Below are positions 8,005 through 13,500 of a stretch of 13,500 nt of DNA, piece after piece. The stretch comes from Apostichopus japonicus (Eukaryota; Echinodermata; Holothuroidea; Aspidochirotida; Stichopodidae). Numbering within the stretch: the stretch's first letter is position 1; every line of letters starts with the position of its first letter. Position numbers and translations under genes: made by a program. The stretch covers positions 17,388,178 to 17,401,677 of the forward strand of contig NC_092579.1 of the NCBI RefSeq assembly GCF_037975245.1, written 5' to 3'. The notes beneath the pieces were generated by a model. The model was not told the DNA's origin. It did not search any database and saw nothing but the letters and a program-made list of their open reading frames with translations.

Positions 8005-8704
8005 GAGAGAGGAACCTTCCCACCTGAAAGACCATCACATACAGCAGCTAGACAACTCATACTAAGGCAGAGACCCTTCCCCAGTGCCATTACAAAATGT
8101 GCTTTCTATGATTTGACATAGACAGTATGTAGACTGTAAGAATCCACTGCTATCTGTTCATGTTGAATTATGTAGCATTTTGTTATTTTGAGGAAGGAAC
8201 TTTCCCACATCAAAGGCCCATCACATACAGCAACTGGACAACTCATACATGTACAGAGACCCTTCCTTAGTACCAAAAGAAAAAGTGCAGCAGGAAAGCA
8301 ATTTGCATATATGGCCTCAAATTACATGACTCGTTAATAACTTGCAAAGAGTTGCAAACCAGGAAGGAACCTTTGAGGAAGGAACCTCCCACCTCAAAGG
8401 CCCATCACATACAGCAGCTGGACAACTCATACAAAGGCAGGGACCTTTCCTCAGTGCCATTACAAAATGCAGCATGAAAGCAATATGCATATATGGCCTC
8501 AAAATAACATGACTCGTTGATAACTTGCAGACAGTTGCAAACCACCGCCATAAAATCATGTTTGAAATAAACTATATGCTCTTGGATTCTTCCTTTGGTG
8601 AACTGTGCTTTAAATGATTTAACATAGACACATTACCGGTATTATAGACTGTAAGAAACCGATGATATCTGTTCATGTTGAATTATGTAGCATTTTGATA
8701 ATTT
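8005..8704. repeat. HOR copy 1 (A-B-C, 700 bp)
   Basis: A subunit 8005-8189, B 8190-8374, C 8375-8704. A is a monomer shortened by joining cattacaaaatg directly to tgctttctatg. B is shortened by joining gttgcaaacca directly to ggaaggaacc. C is full length and carries gggaccttt, gcagcatgaaag and attaccggtatta. This first copy's A subunit differs from the later ones (gagagagg start, tgatttgaca), as expected at the edge of an amplified block. Confidence 0.8.
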
Positions 8705-9395
8705 GAGGGTGGAACCTTCCCACCTGAAAGACCATCACATACAGCAGCTAGACAAGTCATACTAAGGCAGAGACCCTTCCCCAGTGTCATTACAAAATGT
8801 GCTTTCTATGATTTAACATAGACAGTATGAAGACTGTAAGAATCCACTGCTATCTGTTCATGTTGAACTATGTAGCATTTTGATATTTTGAGGAAGGAAC
8901 TTTCCCACATCAAAGGCCCATCACATACAGCAACTGGACAACTCATACATGTACAGAGATCCTTCCTTAGTACCAAAAGAAAAAGTGCAGCAGGAAAGCA
9001 ATTGGCATATATGGCCTCAAATTACATGACTCGTTAATAACTTGCAGACAGTTGCAAACCAGGAAGGAACCTTTAAGGAAGGAACCTTCCCACCTCAAAG
9101 GACCATCACATACAACAGCTGGACGACTCATACAAAAGCAGAGACCCTCCCTCAATACCAATACAAAATGCAGAAGCAAGACAATATGCATATATGGCCT
9201 CAAATAACATGACTCGTTGATAACTTGCAGGTAGTAGCAAACCACTGCCATTAAATCTTGTTTAAAATAAACTATATGCTCTTGGATTCTTCCATTGGTG
9301 AACTGTGCTTTCTATGATTCAACATAGACAGTATGTAGACTGTAAGAATCCACTGCTATCTGTTCATGTTGAATTATGTAGCATTTTGATATTTT
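8705..9395. repeat. HOR copy 2 (A-B-C', 691 bp)
   Basis: A 8705-8889, B 8890-9074, C' 9075-9395. The A subunit is identical by eye to that at 10610-10794. C' is a different full-length monomer (321 bp): its left part has aaggaccatc, acaacagctggacgac and cagaagcaagac, as at 12526. Its right part has gtagtagcaaaccactgccattaaatcttg, as near 13005-13165. Confidence 0.75.
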
Positions 9396-9909
9396 GAGGA
9401 AGGAACTTTCCCACATCAAAGGCCCATCACATACAGCAACTGGACAACTCATACATTTACAGAGATCCTTCCTTAGTACCAAAAGAAAAGTGCAGCAGGA
9501 AAGCAATTTGCATATATGGCCTCAAATTACATGACTCGTTAATAACTTGCAGAGAGTTGCAAACCAGGAAGGAACCTTTGAGGAAGGAACCTCCCACCTC
9601 AAAGGCCCATCTCATACAGCAGCTGGACAACTCATACAAAGGCAGGGACTTTTCCTCAGTGCCATTACAAAATGCAGCATGAAAGCAATATGCATATATG
9701 GCCTCAAAATAACATGACTCGTTGATAACTTGCAGACAGTTGCAAACCACCGCCATAAAATCATGTTTGAAATAAACTATATGCTCTTGGATTCTTCCTT
9801 TGGTGAACTGTGCTTTATATGATTTAACATAGACACATTACCGGTATTATAGACTGTAAGAAACCGATGATATCTGTTCATGTTGAATTATGTAGCATTT
9901 TGATAATTT
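9396..9909. repeat. Incomplete HOR copy (B-C, no A)
   Basis: B 9396-9579 (184 bp) and C 9580-9909 (330 bp); the A subunit is missing. B has private markers catttacagagat and one fewer A in aaaagaaaagtg, and C has gggacttttcctc. The same private markers recur at 13166-13500, so this block is related to that one rather than to the neighbouring HOR copies. Confidence 0.75.
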
Positions 9910-10609
9910 GAGGGTGGAACCTTCCCACCTGAAAGACCATCACATACAGCAGCTAGACAACTCATACTAAGGCAGAGACCCTTCCCCAGTGTCATTACAA
10001 AATGTGCTTTCTATGATTTAACATAGACAGTATGAAGACTGTAAGAATCCACTGCTATCTGTTCATGTTGAACTATGTAGCATTTTGATATTTTGAGGAA
10101 GGAACTTTCCCACATCAAAGGCCCATCACATACAGCAACTGGACAACTCATACATGTACAGAGATCCTTCCTTAGTACCAAAAGAAAAAGTGCAGCAGGA
10201 AAGCAATTGGCATATATGGCCTCAAATTACATGACTCGTTGATAACTTGCAGAGAGTTGCAAACCAGGAAGGAACCTTTAAGGAAGGAACCTTCCCACCT
10301 CAAAGGACCATCACATACAACAGCTGGACGACTCATACAAAAGCAGAGACCCTCCCTCAATACCAATACAAAATGCAGAAGCAAGACAATATGCATATAT
10401 GGCCTCAAATAACATGACTCGTTGATAACTTGCAGACAGTTGCAAACCACCGCCATAAAATCATGTTTGAAATAAACTATATGCTCTTGGATTCTTCCTT
10501 TGGTGAACTGTGCTTTATATGATTTAACATAGACACATTACCGGTATTATAGACTGTAAGAAACCGATGATATCTGTTCATGTTGAATTATGTAGCATTT
10601 TGATATTTT
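9910..10609. repeat. HOR copy 3 (A-B-C chimera, 700 bp)
   Basis: A 9910-10094, B 10095-10279, C 10280-10609. The A subunit differs from the one at 10610 at a single base (gacaactc against gacaagtc) over 185 bp. C starts like the 9075 monomer and ends like the 9580 monomer, so it is a recombinant between two C types. Confidence 0.8.
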
Positions 10610-11310
10610 GAGGGTGGAACCTTCCCACCTGAAAGACCATCACATACAGCAGCTAGACAAGTCATACTAAGGCAGAGACCCTTCCCCAGTGTCATTACAA
10701 AATGTGCTTTCTATGATTTAACATAGACAGTATGAAGACTGTAAGAATCCACTGCTATCTGTTCATGTTGAACTATGTAGCATTTTGATATTTTGAGGAA
10801 GGAACTTTCCCACATCAAAGGCCCATCACATACAGCAACTGGACAACTCATACATGTACAGAGATCCTTCCTTAGTACCAAAAGAAAAAGTGCAGCAGGA
10901 AAGCAATTGGCATATATGGCCTCAAATTACATGACTCGTTGATAACTTGCAGACAGTTGCAAACCAGGAAGGAACCTTTGAGGAAGGAACCTTCCCACCT
11001 CAAAGGCCCATCACATACAGCAGCTGGATAACTCATACAAAGGCAGGGACCTTTCCTCAGTGCCATTAAAAAATGCAGCATGAAAGCATTATGCATATAT
11101 GGCCTCAAAATAACATGACTCGTTGATAACTTGCAGACAGTTGCAAACCACCGCCATAAAATCATGTTTGAAATAAACTATATGCTCTTGGATTCTTTCT
11201 TTGGTGAACTGTGCTTTATATGATTTAACATAGACACATTGACGGTATCATAGACTGTAAGAAACCGACGATATCGGTTCATGTTGAATTATGTAGCATT
11301 TCGATATTTT
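10610..11310. repeat. HOR copy 4 (A-B-C, 701 bp)
   Basis: A 10610-10794, B 10795-10979, C 10980-11310. C here is the gcagcatgaaag type seen at 8375 and 9580, with a few private changes (gctggataac, ttgacggtatcatag, cgacgatatcgg). The regular phasing ends here and the next monomer carries the SINE. Confidence 0.8.
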
Positions 11311-11399
11311 GAGGGTGGAACCTTCCCACCTCAAAGGTCCATCACATAGAGCAGTTGGACAACTCATACAATTGCAGAGACCCTTTCATTAGAGCCAAG

Positions 11400-11407
11400 A
11401 CAAAGTG
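11400..11407. repeat. SINE target-site duplication, left copy
   Basis: ACAAAGTG directly precedes the SINE head and is repeated at 11646-11653. The final G may be shared with the SINE's own first base (GGAGTG). The sequence belongs to the satellite monomer, where acaaagtgcag is expected at this point (compare 11968-11978). Confidence 0.85.
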
Positions 11408-11645
11408 GAGTGTTAGCTCAGTGGTTCACGACGGTGCCTTTCAATCATAAGGTCCCCGGTTCGAGTCACTCCCAGATTAATGTATGTCGTCCAGTTACAG
11501 AGTTGTTGACAATTAACAATTCATAATCATGGACTTTAAATATGAATGTAAGAGACTGACTTCGGTCATCTTGCGGCTTTGATAAGCCAATGAGGCTTCT
11601 TCGCGAGTTCCTGCTTGCAGGAAGATCTAATATACATATAAACAT
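11408..11645 (+). mobile_element. tRNA-derived SINE (238 bp)
   Basis: The 5' end is a tRNA-related head of about 66 bp with RNA polymerase III internal promoter boxes: A box TTAGCTCAGTGG (11413-11424) and B box GGTTCGAGTCA (11458-11468). GGAGTG at its start can pair with CACTCC at 11467-11472 as an acceptor stem, and GCCTT/AAGGT flank an anticodon-like loop. A body of about 130 bp follows, ending in two compact hairpins, GGCTTtgatAAGCC and TTCCTGCttGCAGGAA, and a short AT-rich tail (atacatataaacat). The copy is flanked by identical 8-bp direct repeats and splits a satellite monomer cleanly, which fixes both ends. The 3' body may be one of the conserved SINE domains shared among invertebrates, but I cannot assign it. 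The parent tRNA is not clear. Confidence 0.85.
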
Positions 11646-11653
11646 ACAAAGTG
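11646..11653. repeat. SINE target-site duplication, right copy
   Basis: ACAAAGTG follows the SINE tail and continues straight into the satellite sequence cagcaggaaagc, confirming insertion into this monomer. Confidence 0.85.
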
Positions 11654-12199
11654 CAGCAGGAAAGCAATATGTATATATGGCCTCATATAACATGACTCGT
11701 TGATAACTTGCAGGTGGTAGCAAACCACTGCCATTATATCATGTTTAATATAAACTATATGATCTTGGATTCTTCCATTGGTGATCTGTGCTTTCTATGA
11801 TTAAACATTGACAGTATGTAGACTCTAAGAAACCACTGCTATCTGTTCATGTTGAATTATGTAGCATTTTGATATTCTGAGGAAGGAACCTTCCCAACTC
11901 AAAGGCCCATCACAAACAGTAGCTGGACAACTCATACAAGTGCAGAAACCCTTCCTTAGTGCAAAAACAAAGTGCAGTAGGAAAGCAATTTGCATATATG
12001 GCCTTGAATAACATGACTCGTTGATAATATCCAGACAGTAGCAACCCACCGCCACTAAATCATGTTTAAAATAAACTATATGCTCTTGGATTCTTCCATT
12101 GGTGAACTGTGCTTTCTATGATTTAACATTGACAGTATGTAGACTGTTGAAAACCACTGCTATCTGTTCATGTTGAATTATGTAGCATTTTGATAATTT

Positions 12200-12845
12200 G
12201 AGGGAGGAACCTTCCCACCTGAAAGACCATCACATACAGCAGCTAGACAACTCATACAAAGGCAGAGACCCTTCCTCAGTGCCATAACAAAATGCAGCAG
12301 GAAAGCAATATGCACCTATGGCCTCAAAACACATGAATCGTTGATAATATCCAGACAGTAGCAACCCACTGCCAATAAGTCATGTTTAAATAAGCTATAT
12401 GATCTTGAATTCTACCATTACTGATTTGTGCTTTCTCTCATTTAGCATTGACACAATTACGGTATGTAGACTGTAAGAATCACTGGTATCTGTTTATGTT
12501 GAATTATGTAGCATTTTGATATTTTAAGGAAGGAACCTTCCCACCTCAAAGGACCATCATATACAACAGCTGGACGACTCATACAAAAGCAGAGACCCTC
12601 CCTCAATACCAATACAAAATGCAGAAGCTAGACAATATGCATATATGGCCTCAAATAACATGACTCGTTGATAACTTGCAGACAGTTGCAAACCACCGCC
12701 ATTAAATCATGTTAAAAATAAACTATATGCTCTTGGATTCTTCCATTGGTGAACTGTGCTTGCTATGATTTAACATTGACAGTATGTAGACTGTTGCAAA
12801 TCACTGCTATCTGTTCATGTTGAATTATGTAGCATTTTATAATTT
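12200..12845. repeat. Two-monomer repeat unit, right copy
   Basis: Monomers 12200-12525 and 12526-12845 repeat the pair at 5662-6300, with the same private markers: ctgatttgtgctttctctc and acacaattac in the first; catgttaaaaataaac and gtgcttgctatg in the second. The two copies lie about 6.54 kb apart with the HOR core and the interrupting segment between them. Confidence 0.7.
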
Positions 12846-13019
12846 GAGGGAGGAACCTTCCCACCTGCAAGACCATCACATACAGCAGCTAGACAACTCA
12901 TACTAAGGCAGAGACCCTTCCCCAGTGCCATTACAAAATGCAGAAGCAAGACAATATGCATATATGGCCTCAAATAACATGACTCGTTGATAACTTGCAG
13001 ACAGTAGCAAAACACCGTC

Positions 13020-13500
13020 ATTAAATCTTGTTTAAAATAAACTATATGCTCTTGGATTCTTCCATTGGTGAACTGTGCTTTCTATGATTTAACATTGACA
13101 GTATGTAGACTGTAAGAATCCACTGCTATCTGTTCATGTTGAATTATGTAGCATTTTGATATTTTGAGGAAGGAACTTTCCCACATCAAAGGCCCATCAC
13201 ATACAGCAACTAGACAACTCATACATTTACAGAGATGCTTCCTTAGTACCAAAAGAAAAGTGCAGCAGGAAAGCAATTTGCATACATGGCCTCAAATTAC
13301 ATGACTCGTTAATAACTTGCAGAGAGTTGCAAACCAGGAAGGAACCTTTGAGGAAGGAACCTCCCACCTCAAAGGCCCATCACATACAGCAGCTGGACAA
13401 CTCATACAAATGCAGGGACTTTTCCTCAGTGCCATTACAAAATGCAGCATGAAAGCAATATGCATATATGGCCTCAAAATAACATGACTCGTTGATAACT
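13020..13500. repeat. Copy of the 9250-9730 satellite block
   Basis: This stretch matches 9250-9730 at a constant offset of 3770 bp through the end of one monomer, a complete B subunit (13166-13349) and the start of a C subunit (from 13350). Shared private markers are cattaaatcttg, acatttacagagat, aaaagaaaagtgcag and gggacttttcctc. The block is cut by the window end, so its extent is unknown. Confidence 0.7.

Larger units (their letters stand above)
11311..11878. repeat. Full-length monomer split by a SINE
   Basis: The monomer runs 11311-11407, is interrupted by 238 bp of SINE, and continues 11646-11878. Removing the insert and one copy of the 8-bp duplication gives about 322 bp, the normal monomer length. 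Its sequence is more divergent than the HOR units (tcattagagcc, aggtggtagc, ccattatatcatg), consistent with lying outside the recently homogenised core. Confidence 0.8.
7807..13500. repeat. Satellite array, right block with HOR core
   Basis: The array resumes mid-monomer at 7807 with a divergent copy and runs to the window edge, so its true end is outside. Unit starts near 8005, 8190, 8375, 8705, 8890, 9075, 9396, 9580, 9910, 10095, 10280, 10610, 10795, 10980, 11311, 11879, 12200, 12526, 12846, 13166 and 13350 give spacings that fall into two classes: about 184-185 bp and about 320-331 bp, except for the SINE-bearing unit (568 bp). From 8005 to 11310 the order 185-185-330 recurs. From 11879 to 13165 only full-length monomers occur. 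At 13166 the 185-bp type returns. All units point in the same direction. No gene is supported; the minus-strand ORFs across it simply reflect the monomer. Confidence 0.9.

Noticed and set aside
8317-8345. CENP-B-box-like sequence around actcgttaataacttgc
   Set aside because: The CGTT core is shared, but only about half of the essential CENP-B box positions match and the CGGG part is absent.
8650-8690. Hammerhead ribozyme core (gaaaccgatga) as found in some animal satellites
   Set aside because: The required CUGAUGA is not present (CCGATGA instead) and the flanking helices do not pair; only some monomers carry it.
11408-11474. Functional tRNA gene
   Set aside because: The head is imperfect (acceptor mismatch, odd D arm and anticodon loop) and is followed by a SINE body, with target duplications enclosing the whole 238 bp.
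11825-12055. Minus-strand ORF with cysteines as a secreted cysteine-rich peptide
   Set aside because: It is the generic monomer ORF with no signal peptide clear of the repeat consensus.
5257-13477. About fourteen minus-strand ORFs of 61-99 codons as separate genes
   Set aside because: They are the same stretch of the satellite monomer read repeatedly. There is no promoter, no recognised domain, and the frame varies with monomer indels. Treated as repeat shadows, with one finding kept for testing.
5012-13500. CRISPR array or phage-type direct repeats
   Set aside because: Units of 185-330 bp are contiguous with no unique spacers, in a clearly eukaryotic context.

Overview
The window looks like intergenic or intronic DNA from an animal nuclear genome, probably a marine invertebrate. 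It is AT-rich and has no dense gene packing. It carries a tRNA-derived SINE, a Ty3/gypsy remnant, a TTAA-flanked MITE, a pipsqueak-type helix-turn-helix remnant and a large satellite array. My guess of an echinoderm-like or other invertebrate deuterostome is an impression only; nothing here fixes the taxon. No complete, convincing protein gene is present.

Layout. Positions 1-1959 are AT-rich with no recognised gene, apart from a GT microsatellite, a poly-C tract and one weak 45-residue ORF with a hydrophobic segment. Positions 1960-2363 are a non-autonomous DNA transposon: TTAA at both ends and imperfect terminal inverted repeats starting AGG, consistent with a Kolobok-like MITE. Positions 2414-3290 (minus strand) are a decayed Ty3/gypsy pol fragment in which reverse transcriptase thumb, RNase H and integrase zinc-binding motifs appear in the right order but in broken frames. 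A tRNA-Ser-like relic follows at 3303-3366. A minus-strand fragment at 3547-3735 resembles the pipsqueak HTH at the start of pogo-like transposases. A decayed plus-strand coding remnant of unknown family occupies 4089-4714.

From about 5012 to the window end the sequence is one satellite family with a basic monomer of about 320-330 bp. The left part (5012-7130) and right part (11879-13165) are mostly full-length monomers, partly in alternating two-monomer order. The middle (8005-11310) is a higher-order repeat of about 700 bp made of two independently shortened 185-bp subunits (A, B) plus one 330-bp subunit (C). Its copies are nearly identical to each other, so it looks recently amplified. Monomer boundaries, by the conserved ggaaggaac-type start, fall near 5021, 5341, 5662, 5988, 6301, 6630, 6957, 7104, 8005, 8190, 8375, 8705, 8890, 9075, 9396, 9580, 9910, 10095, 10280, 10610, 10795, 10980, 11311, 11879, 12200, 12526, 12846, 13166 and 13350.

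Two things interrupt the array. A non-satellite segment at 7131-7806 contains a possible promoter and first exon. A 238-bp SINE at 11408-11645 has 8-bp target-site duplications. The minus-strand ORFs of 60-99 codons that recur through the array are a property of the satellite monomer and are not annotated as genes. The strongest candidate for something undescribed is the satellite itself: its HOR architecture, chimeric monomers and long-range duplicated blocks.
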